Assembly (NCBI GenBank): GCA_903885505.1 | Contig: CAISIU010000101.1 | Span: forward strand, 92,779 to 156,778 | Origin: an uncultured Actinomycetes bacterium | GTDB taxonomy: Bacteria > Actinomycetota > Acidimicrobiia > Acidimicrobiales > RAAP-2 | Reading direction: 5' to 3' | DNA: 64,000 nt | Shown: positions 39,096 to 50,633 of the stretch, one piece after another | Layout of the letters: the number at the start of each line of letters is the position of its first letter | Position numbering within the stretch: position 1 is the stretch's first letter | Made by a program: the position numbers and the translations under genes | Notes under the pieces: model-generated | Seen by the model: the letters and a program-made list of their open reading frames with translations, nothing else | Told to the model about the DNA's origin: nothing | Databases searched by the model: none

Positions 39096-41387
39096 GTGAT
39101 GCACGAACGCGACATTGCCGAGGAACAAGCCTTCCTGGCGCGAGCCCTCGCGGCTCTTGACCACATGCGTGACGAAGCGCGCTACCTGCGCGACCAGGCC
39201 GCCGTGGCGCACATGAACGAGGCCGGCGATCTCGTGCAGCGCGACGTGGTGATGAACACCGCGCTGCAGCGCTTGGATCAACTCGCCATTGGTGATGCCC
39301 CCCTCTTCTTCGGGCGTATTGACTACGGCCAGGGCGGGCCCGAGGCGGGCGCGAGTTACCACGTGGGCCGCTTGGCCGTGACGGACGAAGAACTCGAGCC
39401 CCTCGTCGTCGACTGGCGCGCGCCCATTGCCGAGGGTTTTTACCGCGCCACGGGCGTCGAACCGCTGGGACTCGCTCGTCGTCGCCACATTTCGATCGTG
39501 AACAACAACGTCCAATCGGTGGAAGACGAATACTTTGCCGACAGTGACGGGAACATTTCGCTGCCGGAAGGCGAGACGGTTGACCTCACCGCGGACGGAC
39601 TGTTAGACGGCGGACTCGCCCTGGGCGGTGCCGGTGCCTTGCTCGCGGCTCTCGGTCGAGCACGCACCGGACGTATGGGTGACATCGTCGCGACCATTCA
39701 AGGTGAGCAGGACCTCATCATTCGTTCCCCCCTGCCGGGCATTTTGATCGTGCAAGGTGGCCCCGGCACGGGGAAGACCGCCGTGGCATTGCACCGTTCG
39801 GCCTATCTCCTGTTCACGCACCGCGTCACCTTGGAACGCCAAGGCGTGTTGGTGGTCGGTCCGAACCCCCTCTTTCTGAATTACATCGAAAACGTGTTGC
39901 CGTCACTCGGTGAGTCCGGGGTGACCCTGTCGACGATTTCGCAGCTCATTGTGAACGTTCCGGTTCGTGGCGTCGAGGCGGATGAAATCGCGGCCCTCAA
40001 GGGTGACCTACGCATGGCCCGCGTGATATCGCGAGCGGTGCGTACCCGTCAGCGTGCGCTTCGCCAGGACGTCGTCATTGCCTTCGGCCGTGGCAACGTG
40101 ACCTTGACGGTGGCCGCGAGCGAAGACGCGGTAGAGCGCGCTCGCCGCCGTCCGGGAAATCACAACTCGCGTCGTAGTGCTCTCGGCCGCGAGCTCGCGA
40201 CGAAGTTGGCGGCGGATTACCGCGCTCGCTATCGCCTCGAGCAGCACGATGAAGATGGGGCCGCCGATGACATCGACGACCGCATCCGTCGCACCCCGGA
40301 ATTCAAGGCCGCCATGGCACGTATGTGGCCACGCCTCTCGGGCCAAGAGTTGTTGCACGATCTTTTCGGTGCGCCGGCCCTCATTCGCGCTGCCGGTGCG
40401 GGCATCTTGACGGAAGACGAGTGTGCCCTCTTGGTTCGCGAGCGCAGCGAGGATCTCGACGATGTGCGCTGGACCGATGCCGATGCGGCACTCATCGACG
40501 AAGCCCGCGTCGTCCTCGGGCCGCGTCGTCGTCCCCGCGCGGTGTCGCGAGGCGAGAACATTCTCGACGGCCTCGACCTCGACGCCTACGCACCGGACGT
40601 GCGTGCGGCCGCGATGCGAGAAGCCACGCGACTTGCGCCCACCATGCATCTCGATCGTGACGAAGCGGAATTCCAGACCTACGGCCACATCGTCATTGAC
40701 GAAGCCCAAGACCTCTCACCCATGCAGCTTCGCGTCGTGAAGCGCCGCGACCTGTCGGGTTCCATGACCATCGTGGGCGACATGGGCCAAGCCACCACGG
40801 CAGCCTCCTCGGCCTCGTGGGACACCGTGATTGAAGTTCTCGAGCCTCGCCGCACGGTGACGCGCGTCGACCTGAGCGTTAGTTACCGCACCCCGCGTGA
40901 AGTGCTCGATTTCGCCGCACCCACCTTGCGTGCCGCGACGCCGGACCTCGAGCCACCGCAGCCGGTGCGAGAAGTGGGCTACACCCCCGTGGTGCGCGCC
41001 GCGGCTGACTTTGCTGAGGCGCTCGTGGAAGAAGTTCGCCGCATGGCCGAGCAGGTCGCGCCGGGTCGCATTGCGGTCGTGGTCACGGCCCCACGCGTGG
41101 GGGAGATCTGCGACCTCCTCACGACGGCGGGTCTGGTGGCGTTGAATGCCACCACGTCGGGTGGCGATGCCCTGTCGGCACCCTTGGCGGTGGTGGCCGC
41201 CGAAGGGTCCAACGGCTTGGAATTTGACGGCGTGGTCGTCGTCGAGCCCCGTGAAATTGCCCGCCGGGGTGGCTCGGGCGAACTCACCTCGCGCGGTCTA
41301 CGCACCTTGTACGTCGCGATGACCCGTCCGACCAAGCGACTCACGCTCGTGCATCGCGAGCCTCTTCCGCCGACAATTCCGGCCTAA
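39096..41387 (+). CDS. HelD/HelR-like RNA polymerase-associated UvrD-type ATPase
   Basis: N-terminal coiled coil 'EEQAFLARALAALDHMRDEARYLRDQ', 'LVVDWRAPIAEGFYRAT', Walker A 'GGPGTGKTAVALHRSAYLLF', 'IDEAQDLSPMQLRVV'. Confidence 0.88.
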   Translation: MMHERDIAEEQAFLARALAALDHMRDEARYLRDQAAVAHMNEAGDLVQRDVVMNTALQRLDQLAIGDAPLFFGRIDYGQGGPEAGASYHVGRLAVTDEELEPLVVDWRAPIAEGFYRATGVEPLGLARRRHISIVNNNVQSVEDEYFADSDGNISLPEGETVDLTADGLLDGGLALGGAGALLAALGRARTGRMGDIVATIQGEQDLIIRSPLPGILIVQGGPGTGKTAVALHRSAYLLFTHRVTLERQGVLVVGPNPLFLNYIENVLPSLGESGVTLSTISQLIVNVPVRGVEADEIAALKGDLRMARVISRAVRTRQRALRQDVVIAFGRGNVTLTVAASEDAVERARRRPGNHNSRRSALGRELATKLAADYRARYRLEQHDEDGAADDIDDRIRRTPEFKAAMARMWPRLSGQELLHDLFGAPALIRAAGAGILTEDECALLVRERSEDLDDVRWTDADAALIDEARVVLGPRRRPRAVSRGENILDGLDLDAYAPDVRAAAMREATRLAPTMHLDRDEAEFQTYGHIVIDEAQDLSPMQLRVVKRRDLSGSMTIVGDMGQATTAASSASWDTVIEVLEPRRTVTRVDLSVSYRTPREVLDFAAPTLRAATPDLEPPQPVREVGYTPVVRAAADFAEALVEEVRRMAEQVAPGRIAVVVTAPRVGEICDLLTTAGLVALNATTSGGDALSAPLAVVAAEGSNGLEFDGVVVVEPREIARRGGSGELTSRGLRTLYVAMTRPTKRLTLVHREPLPPTIPA

Positions 41388-41397
41388 TTGAAAGATT

Positions 41398-42033
41398 GTG
41401 TCTGACGTGAGCGAAAAAGCGATAAAAATAGAAGCCGTGAGTCAGGCATCTTCCCTCCCGAGCCTGGCGAAGCAGGAAAAGATTGTTCACGACCGACCGC
41501 CGATGTTGGCGATTGGCGTGATGATTTGGCTCGGTTCCGAGCTGATGTTCTTCTCCGGACTCTTCGCCGCGCTATTTACCATCCGAGCCAATCTGGGCGT
41601 ATGGCCGCCCACGGGCACCAAGCTCGACACCTTGCAGGCGGGTATCTTCACGATCATCCTCGTCGCATCGTCGGGAACCATGCAGTACGCGGTGTGGCTC
41701 GAAGAGCACAACCGTCGCGTGGAAGCGCGTCGCTGGATTTGGTGGACCATTGCGATGGGCGCCGTCTTCGTGTTCAACCAGATGTACGAGTGGATTCACA
41801 TGGAGACTCGTTGGCACACGAACGCCTTCGGTTCGATTTTCTACATTTCCACCGGTCTTCACGGTCTGCACGTGGTCCTCGGTCTTGTGGCCATGGGCTT
41901 CTTGCTCTTCCGTATGAAGGGCCGCACCGGAGACCCGGGAGAGCTCGCCGCCTTCCAAGGCGTCAGCTACTACTGGCACTTCGTCGATGTCGTGTGGGTC
42001 GGTCTGTACTCGGCCCTCTTCCTTCTTAAGTAG
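41398..42033 (+). CDS. ctaE: Cytochrome c oxidase subunit III
   Basis: 'GVMIWLGSELMFFSGLFAALFTIRA', 'HGLHVVLGLVAMGFLL', 'SYYWHFVDVVWVGLYSALFLLK'. Confidence 0.95.
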   Translation: MSDVSEKAIKIEAVSQASSLPSLAKQEKIVHDRPPMLAIGVMIWLGSELMFFSGLFAALFTIRANLGVWPPTGTKLDTLQAGIFTIILVASSGTMQYAVWLEEHNRRVEARRWIWWTIAMGAVFVFNQMYEWIHMETRWHTNAFGSIFYISTGLHGLHVVLGLVAMGFLLFRMKGRTGDPGELAAFQGVSYYWHFVDVVWVGLYSALFLLK

Positions 42034-42038
42034 GACGT

Positions 42039-42950
42039 ATGAAGAACTTCCCCCGTCTTTTGGCCGCTACCGCGGTTGCCTTCTTGGGCACCGCCTCCGT
42101 CTACGTCGGTACGGCCTCGGCTTCCAAGCCCAACCCCAATAACGGTTTGACCACCGCACGTCCGGACTCCGGTGCACCCAACTCCGGCGTCGTCACCGAC
42201 GCCTCCGGTCAGATCATCAAGTACGGATCGTCCTCGATCTCGTACCAGACCCCCGCGCAGATGCTGGGTGTGTCGCAGTCTCAGCTCGAGCACCTCGGTA
42301 AGGCGCTCTACATGCAGAACTGCTCGTCGTGCCACGGTGAGGCCGCCAACGGCGTTCCCTACGCGGGCACGCCGGGTGCCTACCCAAACTTGGTCGGTCT
42401 CGGACCGGCCGTCGTGGACTTCTGGATTGAGTCTGGTCGTATGCCGGCCGCCAACCCGACCACCGTGCAGGCGGTTCGCGCCAAGTCGGTGATTTCGCAC
42501 GCCGACGCGCTCGCCATTGCGGCGTGGGTGAACTCGCTGCAGGCGGGTTACCCGCTGGTGCCACAGGTGAACTTGTCAAACGCGAGCATCTCGAACGGTG
42601 CCGCCCTCTTCGCGTTGAACTGTGCGGCCTGCCACACCATTACCGGTGGTGGCGACGCCTTGGCCAACGGCACCTACGCGCCGAGCTTGCACAAGATTCC
42701 GAAGAACCAAGTGGTCGAGGCCATCCGCACCGGCCCCGGCAACATGCCGATGTTCACCGGCAACTTGAGCGACGCTCAGGTGCGCGACATCGTGGCGTAC
42801 GTCACTGGTCCCATTTCCCACCCGCAAAATGACGGTGGCTTGGGTCTCGGTGGACTGGGCCCGGTGGCGGAAGGATTTATTGGACTAGCCATTGGTGTCG
42901 GCGTCTTGGCACTTCTCGGCTTCTGGGTGGGAGAGCGCAACAATGGCTAA
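42039..42950 (+). CDS. qcrC: Di-heme cytochrome c of the bcc complex
   Basis: Two CxxCH motifs (CSSCH, CAACH), signal peptide, C-terminal TM, upstream of qcrA. Confidence 0.95.
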   Translation: MKNFPRLLAATAVAFLGTASVYVGTASASKPNPNNGLTTARPDSGAPNSGVVTDASGQIIKYGSSSISYQTPAQMLGVSQSQLEHLGKALYMQNCSSCHGEAANGVPYAGTPGAYPNLVGLGPAVVDFWIESGRMPAANPTTVQAVRAKSVISHADALAIAAWVNSLQAGYPLVPQVNLSNASISNGAALFALNCAACHTITGGGDALANGTYAPSLHKIPKNQVVEAIRTGPGNMPMFTGNLSDAQVRDIVAYVTGPISHPQNDGGLGLGGLGPVAEGFIGLAIGVGVLALLGFWVGERNNG

Positions 42951-43881
42951 CGCACACGAAACGGAGACTCCGGTCTCCATTACGACGGCACGTGCCGATG
43001 ACCCGCACATGCAGCCTCTCGCGCAGAACCCCGCGCGCGTGGAAGCGTTCATCGCCATCTTGTTCGTTCTCGGACTGATCTGCTTCGGACTCTTTGGCTA
43101 CGCCTACTGGGTCATTGCGAAGCCGTGGACCTTGGGCGCCACCATTGGCTCGGGTCTCTTTCTCATCGGTGTGGGCATGGTCGCGTGGGGCAAGTACCTC
43201 ATGCCGCGTGGACCCTTCGTCGAAGAGCGTCACGCGCTGGCCTCGACGGCCGCGGAGCGCGATGCCATGTCGGACGCCCTGCAGAACCGTGGCGCTCGAC
43301 TGATTGGTCGTCGTAAGGCCCTCGGTGGCCTCCTCGGCGGTGGCCTCGGTGTGTTCGGCATCGTGGCGGCCTTCCCGCTGCTGCGCAGCCTCGGACCTCT
43401 CCCCAAGGGCACCTTGTTCCACACGGACTGGCGCAAGGGTTCGTACCTGGTCGACCAGAGTGGCCGTCGCGTTCACCAAGACGACCTTCTCGTGGGCAGC
43501 ATCGCCACCGTCTACCCCGAAGGATTCGAGGACACGGACAACGGCCAGGCCGTTGACCAAGTCGTCGTCATTCGTATTTCGACCACCGACGTCGTGACTC
43601 GCAAGGGTCGAGAGACGTGGGCCCCGAAGGGTTACGTGGCGTACTCCAAGCTCTGCACCCACCTCGGATGCCCGGTCGGTCTGTACGAGCAGCAGATGCA
43701 AACGCTGGTCTGCCCGTGCCACCAATCCATGTTCACGGTAAATGACGGAGCGCAGCAGATCTTCGGACCGGCACCTCGTCCCTTGCCGCAACTTCCTCTG
43801 TACATCGACGCCGAGGGTTACCTGCGAAGCCAAAGTGACTTCGCAGAGCCGGTCGGCCCCGGATTCTGGGAGCGTGGCTAA
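42943..43881 (+). CDS. qcrA: Rieske iron-sulfur subunit of the bcc complex
   Basis: 'CTHLGCPVGLY...VCPCHQSMF'; three N-terminal TMs, as in actinobacterial QcrA. Confidence 0.95.
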   Translation: MANAHETETPVSITTARADDPHMQPLAQNPARVEAFIAILFVLGLICFGLFGYAYWVIAKPWTLGATIGSGLFLIGVGMVAWGKYLMPRGPFVEERHALASTAAERDAMSDALQNRGARLIGRRKALGGLLGGGLGVFGIVAAFPLLRSLGPLPKGTLFHTDWRKGSYLVDQSGRRVHQDDLLVGSIATVYPEGFEDTDNGQAVDQVVVIRISTTDVVTRKGRETWAPKGYVAYSKLCTHLGCPVGLYEQQMQTLVCPCHQSMFTVNDGAQQIFGPAPRPLPQLPLYIDAEGYLRSQSDFAEPVGPGFWERG

Positions 43882-43884
43882 ATC

Positions 43885-45408
43885 ATGGCAATGACGAAGC
43901 GTAAGCAAAAGGCGGCCCTCGGCCCCTACGGCAAGCTCGGCCAAACCATCAACGAGCTCGATGAGCGTCTCGGTATCGCCAAGGGCGGCCGAACCTTCAT
44001 GGACAAGATTTTCCCCGACCACTGGTCATTCATGCTCGGTGAAATCGCGTTGTACTCCTTCGTGGTGTTGCTCGCCACGGGAATTTTCCTCACCTTGTAC
44101 TTCGTCCCCTCGGGCGAAATGGTGACCTACAAGGGTGCGTTCGCGCCCTTGTTCGGCACCAAGGTGTCGGCGGCCTACGCGTCGTCGGTGGACCTTTCCC
44201 TGTTCGTGCGTGGCGGTTTGCTCATGCGTCAGATGCACCACTGGGCCTGCGACATTTTCGTCGGTTCGATTGTGGTCCACATGATGCGCGTGTTCTTCAC
44301 CGGCGCGTTCCGCAAGCCGCGTGAGACGAACTGGCTCGTCGGCGTCAACCTGATGATCCTCGCCATCACCAACGGCTTCCTCGGATACTCGCTTCCGGAC
44401 GACCTCGTCTCGGGTACCGGTCTTCGCATCGCGTACTCCATCATGGAGTCCGTCCCGGTCGTGGGTACGTACCTCGCCTTCTTCGTGTTCGGTGGCAACT
44501 TCCCCGGCACGGCGTGGGTGCCGCGCTTCTTCGTGCTGCACGTCTTGTTGATCCCACTCATCATCCTCGGATTGCTGGGTGGCCACTTGGCCCTGCTCGT
44601 TCGCCAGAAGCACACCCAGTTCCCTGGACCGGGTCGCACGGAGCGCAATGTGGTCGGTTCGCCGATGTTCCCGGTGTTCATCTTTAAGACCACTGGCTTC
44701 TTGTTCATCGTCGCCGGTGTGACCGCCCTCTTGGGCGCGTTCACGCAGATCAACCCCATCTGGCAGTTCGGTCAGTACGAGGCCGCGCGCATCAGTTACG
44801 CCGTGCAGCCGGACTGGTACATGGGATTCTTGGACGGCTTCTTGCGCATCATGCCGAGTTGGGAATTTGTCGCCTTCGGCCACACCATTCCCCTCGAGGT
44901 AACCATTCCGGCGGTCATCTTCCCCGGCATTTTGTTCAACATCATCATGGTGTGGCCGATGCTGGAGCGAAAGTTCACCAAGGACAACGACATGCACCAC
45001 CTGCTGGAGCGTCCGCGCGACAACGCGACGCGAACCGCCATTGGTGCCTCGGTGTTCGCGTTGGTGTTCATGATGTTCATCGCCAGTTCCACCGACGTGA
45101 TTGCCAACTACCTGCACACCACCTTGAACTCAGTTCTGGTGGCCATGCGCGTGCTCGTCGTGATCGCCCCCTTCGTGACCTATCCGATCGCGAAGCGCAT
45201 CTGCATTGAGATGCAGAACTGGGAAAAGGCGGGCGCTCGTAAGACCGTCAACCTCGTGACTCGTACGGCCGACGGTGAGTATCTGTCGGCAGCGGCTCCC
45301 GAAGCCGACGACACGCATCACGAATCCGAGGCCATCGCAGTGCCTACCTTCTTGGTGGAGGCTGCCAGCACGTCGGCGAGCACCGGAGTGCGCACGGTCG
45401 AGCGATAA
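43885..45408 (+). CDS. qcrB: Cytochrome b subunit of the bcc complex
   Basis: 'HHWACDIFVGSIVVHMMRVFFTGAFRKPRETNW', 'GYSLPDDLVSGTGLRIAYSIMESVPVVG'. Confidence 0.96.
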   Translation: MAMTKRKQKAALGPYGKLGQTINELDERLGIAKGGRTFMDKIFPDHWSFMLGEIALYSFVVLLATGIFLTLYFVPSGEMVTYKGAFAPLFGTKVSAAYASSVDLSLFVRGGLLMRQMHHWACDIFVGSIVVHMMRVFFTGAFRKPRETNWLVGVNLMILAITNGFLGYSLPDDLVSGTGLRIAYSIMESVPVVGTYLAFFVFGGNFPGTAWVPRFFVLHVLLIPLIILGLLGGHLALLVRQKHTQFPGPGRTERNVVGSPMFPVFIFKTTGFLFIVAGVTALLGAFTQINPIWQFGQYEAARISYAVQPDWYMGFLDGFLRIMPSWEFVAFGHTIPLEVTIPAVIFPGILFNIIMVWPMLERKFTKDNDMHHLLERPRDNATRTAIGASVFALVFMMFIASSTDVIANYLHTTLNSVLVAMRVLVVIAPFVTYPIAKRICIEMQNWEKAGARKTVNLVTRTADGEYLSAAAPEADDTHHESEAIAVPTFLVEAASTSASTGVRTVER

Positions 45409-45414
45409 TTACTC

Positions 45415-46515
45415 ATGGCTAATCGTCACTCTCGACCCCGGCGTGCGTTGCGGCACTCCGGGGTCGCAGTGTTTCTCACACTGGTGATCTTCCTGGGTGG
45501 CGGCACCGCCGTATGGGTCGCGGCCGATCAAAGCACTACCACCACCACGTCAACGACGACCACGACCATTCCCGCCGAAGCGCCCGAAGCCGGCTGGACG
45601 GTGGTGGCCACGTCAGCTCGTGGGGTCTTAGTGGATCGACGTGAGGTCACCATCTCCGGCGCCGTCTTTACGGTCGTTCGTTTCCGGCAACGAACCACGG
45701 CGCTGCACTGGCACGCCGGTAGCGAGGACCCACCGCATCAGACGGGTTTGCCCGCTGATTCCACCAATCACATCGCGTGGGGCACCGAGAATGTCACCGG
45801 GATTGTGGGCGTCTTCAACGGCGGTTTCAAGTCCGACAGTTCGGCCGGCGGTATTTTGGCCGATGGGCTGAAGCTCGAAGGTCTCGCGGCGAACGACGCC
45901 ACCATTGCCATTGATACCGCGGGCAAGGTGCACATCGGTCTGTGGGGCCATGGCACCGTTCCGCTGGCGCCCGGCACGGCAGTGGCGTATCGACAAAACC
46001 TGCCCCTTCTCGTGCTGCACGGGGCGCCGACGTCGTTGGCGCTGTCGCCCTCGTGGGGAGTGTGGGGCGCGCCACTGCACGCACAGCCCCACCAAGCACG
46101 CACCGGCATTGGACTCGACGCCGCGGGCAACGTGATTTACGTGGCCACCATGTCGGGCGTGATGCCCGCGGATGTGGCGCGAGCCGAGGTAGCCGCCGGC
46201 GTGCAAACGGGCATGCAGCTTGATATGAACACGTATTGGCCCATCATGGGTGCGGGTCCTCGGGTGTTTACCCCCGCCGGTGGGTTCCCCGTGATCTTGC
46301 CGGGTTCCAAGCATTCACCCACGGTGTACTTCCACGGCTGGACCCGCGACTTCTTTTCGGTCATGGCCGAGCCCAACGCGTGGACCTGCAACATCTCGTA
46401 TGCCGGCTGGACGACGGTGAGCGCCACCGCGGTTCCCCAAGTCACTCGCCTCTCGGGAACCAATTGCCCCGTTCCGGCCTCGACGTCACCGACGACCACC
46501 ACCACACAGAAGTAG
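45415..46515 (+). CDS. Secreted phosphodiester glycosidase-like (NAGPA-domain) protein with Thr-rich linkers
   Basis: TM/signal near N-terminus, 'STTTTTSTTTTTIP', 'VTGIVGVFNGGFKSDSSAGGILADG', 'MQLDMNTYWPIMG'. Confidence 0.6.
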   Translation: MANRHSRPRRALRHSGVAVFLTLVIFLGGGTAVWVAADQSTTTTTSTTTTTIPAEAPEAGWTVVATSARGVLVDRREVTISGAVFTVVRFRQRTTALHWHAGSEDPPHQTGLPADSTNHIAWGTENVTGIVGVFNGGFKSDSSAGGILADGLKLEGLAANDATIAIDTAGKVHIGLWGHGTVPLAPGTAVAYRQNLPLLVLHGAPTSLALSPSWGVWGAPLHAQPHQARTGIGLDAAGNVIYVATMSGVMPADVARAEVAAGVQTGMQLDMNTYWPIMGAGPRVFTPAGGFPVILPGSKHSPTVYFHGWTRDFFSVMAEPNAWTCNISYAGWTTVSATAVPQVTRLSGTNCPVPASTSPTTTTTQK

Positions 46516-46539
46516 CCGTCGCCACCTGAAGACGAGTCG

Positions 46540-46552
46540 TAGCATGGTCACG
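46540..46552 (+). promoter_or_regulatory. -10-like TAGCAT, 7 nt before ATG (leaderless candidate, hut operon)
   Basis: TAGCAT-GGTCACG-ATG. Confidence 0.5.
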
Positions 46553-47449
46553 ATGGCTCTTGACGCACAGTGGCGACCTGCCTCTACTCTCTTTGCCCCC
46601 GCGGCACGCGATGACCGACAGGTCATCTCGGTGGTGGGCATACCGACCTTTGCGACCTCGCTCACGCCACGCTCTGACCGCTCCGCAGCCGTGGCCATCC
46701 GCGCGGCCCTCGATCGCTACTCCACCTATATGTATTCGCTGGGTGCCGACCTCGCCGATCTCGTGCAATTCGTCGACCTGGGTGACCTCGATCAACCCGA
46801 TGGCGTCGACGTGATCGAGCGCCTGGAACGGGTTCTCGACGGCGCGCCCGCACCCCTCATCGTTCTCGGCGGGGATAACGCCGCCACCCACCACGCGCTG
46901 CGGGCTCTCGCAGGCGAGGATCTCAATCGGTGGGCGCTGATTACCTTTGACGCCCATCTCGACGTCCGTGACGGCATCTCCAATGGCTCTCCGGTGCGCC
47001 AGCTGGTGGAAGCGGGATTGGCGGGAGAGAACCTCACTCAAATTGGTCTCGCCGATTTTTCTAACTCTGGCCCCTACGCCGCTCGCGTCGCGGGCTACGG
47101 CGCCACGGTGGTGCCCCGCAGCGCCCTGCGTGGTCGTTCCATGAGCGAGGTGGTCGCGGAGGCCTGCGATCGAGTGAGCCCCGATGGCCGGCCCATCTAC
47201 GTGGACCTCGATATGGACGTGGCCGACCGCTCGGTGGTGCCGGGCTGTCCGGCTGCGGCACCCGGTGGCCTGTCCGCCGATGAGCTGCGCGAGATATCTC
47301 GAGCCTGCGGGCGTGATCCGCGCGTCGCGGCCATTGACGTCACCGAAATCGACCCCGCCCGCGATGAGCTGGACGAACGTACGGTGCGACTGGCAGCGCT
47401 GTGTCTCTTGGAATTCGCGGCCGGCGTGACCGAAAGGACGAACTCATGA
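46553..47449 (+). CDS. hutG: Arginase-family hydrolase, probable formimidoylglutamase
   Basis: 'LGGDNAATHHALRAL', 'FDAHLDVRDG', 'DLDMDVADRSVVPGCPAAAPGGL'; first gene of the hut cluster. Confidence 0.8.
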   Translation: MALDAQWRPASTLFAPAARDDRQVISVVGIPTFATSLTPRSDRSAAVAIRAALDRYSTYMYSLGADLADLVQFVDLGDLDQPDGVDVIERLERVLDGAPAPLIVLGGDNAATHHALRALAGEDLNRWALITFDAHLDVRDGISNGSPVRQLVEAGLAGENLTQIGLADFSNSGPYAARVAGYGATVVPRSALRGRSMSEVVAEACDRVSPDGRPIYVDLDMDVADRSVVPGCPAAAPGGLSADELREISRACGRDPRVAAIDVTEIDPARDELDERTVRLAALCLLEFAAGVTERTNS

Positions 47450-48969
47450 TTGAGATCGGCAACCATCCCCTCCGCATCGACGAACTGGTGCACGTTGCCC
47501 GCCACGACGAGGCGATCACCCTCAGCCTCGCGGCCCTCGAGCGACTCGACCTGGTGCGCGCGTCCATCGACGCCGCCGTGGCCGCGGGCACGCCGGTCTA
47601 TGGCGTCTCGACCGGTTTTGGCTCCCTCGCCACGACCTTCATCTCTCCGGAACTTCGTCGCGATTTGCAGACCTCGCTCATTCGCTCACACGCGGCCGGC
47701 ATGGGAGAACCGGTCGAGCGTGAAGTGGTGCGCGCCATGATGCTCAGCCGGTTGACCACCTTGGCCTCGGGTGTCTCGGGCGTTCGTCGTCACACGGCGT
47801 GGACCTACGCCGAACTCCTCAACCGAGGCGTGACCCCGGTGGTGCGCGAATTCGGCTCCCTCGGCTGCTCCGGCGACCTCGCGCCCTTGGCGCACGTGGC
47901 CCTCGTGCTGATGGGTGAAGGCGAAGCCACGCTGAGTGATGGGCGGACCTTGCCGGGTGCCGAGGCCTTGGCGGAGGTGGGCCTCGAGCCCGTCGTGCTG
48001 GCCGAGAAAGAGGGATTAGCCCTCATCAACGGCACCGATGGAATGCTCGGGATGTTGGCGTTAGCCCTTCACGACGGCGCCCATTTGCTCGACCTCGCCG
48101 ATCTCAGCGCAGCGTTATCGGTGCAGGCCCTTCGCGGCACGGACCAGGTCTTTCGCGCGGCCTTGCAGGACCTACGTCCGCACCGCGGGCAAGCAACCAG
48201 TGCGGCTCACCTGTACTCACTTCTCGATGGCTCTCCCATCGTCGCGTCGCACACCGACGACCCCACTCAGGTTCAAGACGCGTATTCGCTGCGCTGCGCG
48301 CCGCAGGTGCACGGAGCAGCTCGCGACACTTTCGCGTACGCGACCTCGGTGGCGAACGTGGAATTGTCCGCCGCGATTGATAATCCGAGCATCTTGCCCG
48401 ATGGCCAGCTCGCGAGTAACGGCAACTTCCACGGCGCCCCGATTGCCTACGTGCTCGACTTTCTCGCCATTGCGGTCGCCGATCTCGCCTCCATTGCCGA
48501 GCGACGCACGGACCGTTTGATGGACCCCGCTCGTAATTACGGCCTGCCCGCGTTCTTGGCGCACCAGCCGGGCGTCGATTCGGGCTTCATGATTGCCCAG
48601 TACACGCAGGCCGCGCTCGTCACCGAGATGAAGCGCTGGGCGACGCCCGCGAGCGTGGACTCGATTCCGTCGTCGGCCATGCAGGAGGACCACGTGTCGC
48701 TGGGCTGGCACGCCGCGCGCAAGCTGCGTCGCTCGCTCGTCGCCCTGCGTCAGGTGCTGGCCATTGAACTGCTCTCCGCGTCACGCGCCATGGCCTTACG
48801 CGCCCCATTAGAGGCCTCTGCGGTCACGGCACGGGTCGCGACGGACGTGCTGGCGGTGGCGGGCGGTGTGGGCCCCGATCGCTATCTCAGCCCCGACCTC
48901 ATGGCGGCCGAGGCGTACTGCGCCTCGCTGGCCTGGCGCGAACCGACGTCTTCAATCTTCACCCACTAA
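47446..48969 (+). CDS. hutH: Histidine ammonia-lyase
   Basis: '[14 protein letters not shown]', MIO motif '[17 protein letters not shown]'; start at [11 protein letters not shown]. Confidence 0.97.
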   Translation: MIEIGNHPLRIDELVHVARHDEAITLSLAALERLDLVRASIDAAVAAGTPVYGVSTGFGSLATTFISPELRRDLQTSLIRSHAAGMGEPVEREVVRAMMLSRLTTLASGVSGVRRHTAWTYAELLNRGVTPVVREFGSLGCSGDLAPLAHVALVLMGEGEATLSDGRTLPGAEALAEVGLEPVVLAEKEGLALINGTDGMLGMLALALHDGAHLLDLADLSAALSVQALRGTDQVFRAALQDLRPHRGQATSAAHLYSLLDGSPIVASHTDDPTQVQDAYSLRCAPQVHGAARDTFAYATSVANVELSAAIDNPSILPDGQLASNGNFHGAPIAYVLDFLAIAVADLASIAERRTDRLMDPARNYGLPAFLAHQPGVDSGFMIAQYTQAALVTEMKRWATPASVDSIPSSAMQEDHVSLGWHAARKLRRSLVALRQVLAIELLSASRAMALRAPLEASAVTARVATDVLAVAGGVGPDRYLSPDLMAAEAYCASLAWREPTSSIFTH

Positions 48970-48977
48970 GGAGCATC

Positions 48978-50632
<1,655 letters not shown>

Positions 50633-50633
<1 letters not shown>

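Noticed and set aside
45527-45580. ACC/ACG repeat as a possible CRISPR or tandem-repeat array
   Set aside because: No spacer structure; in-frame Thr codons of a protein linker.
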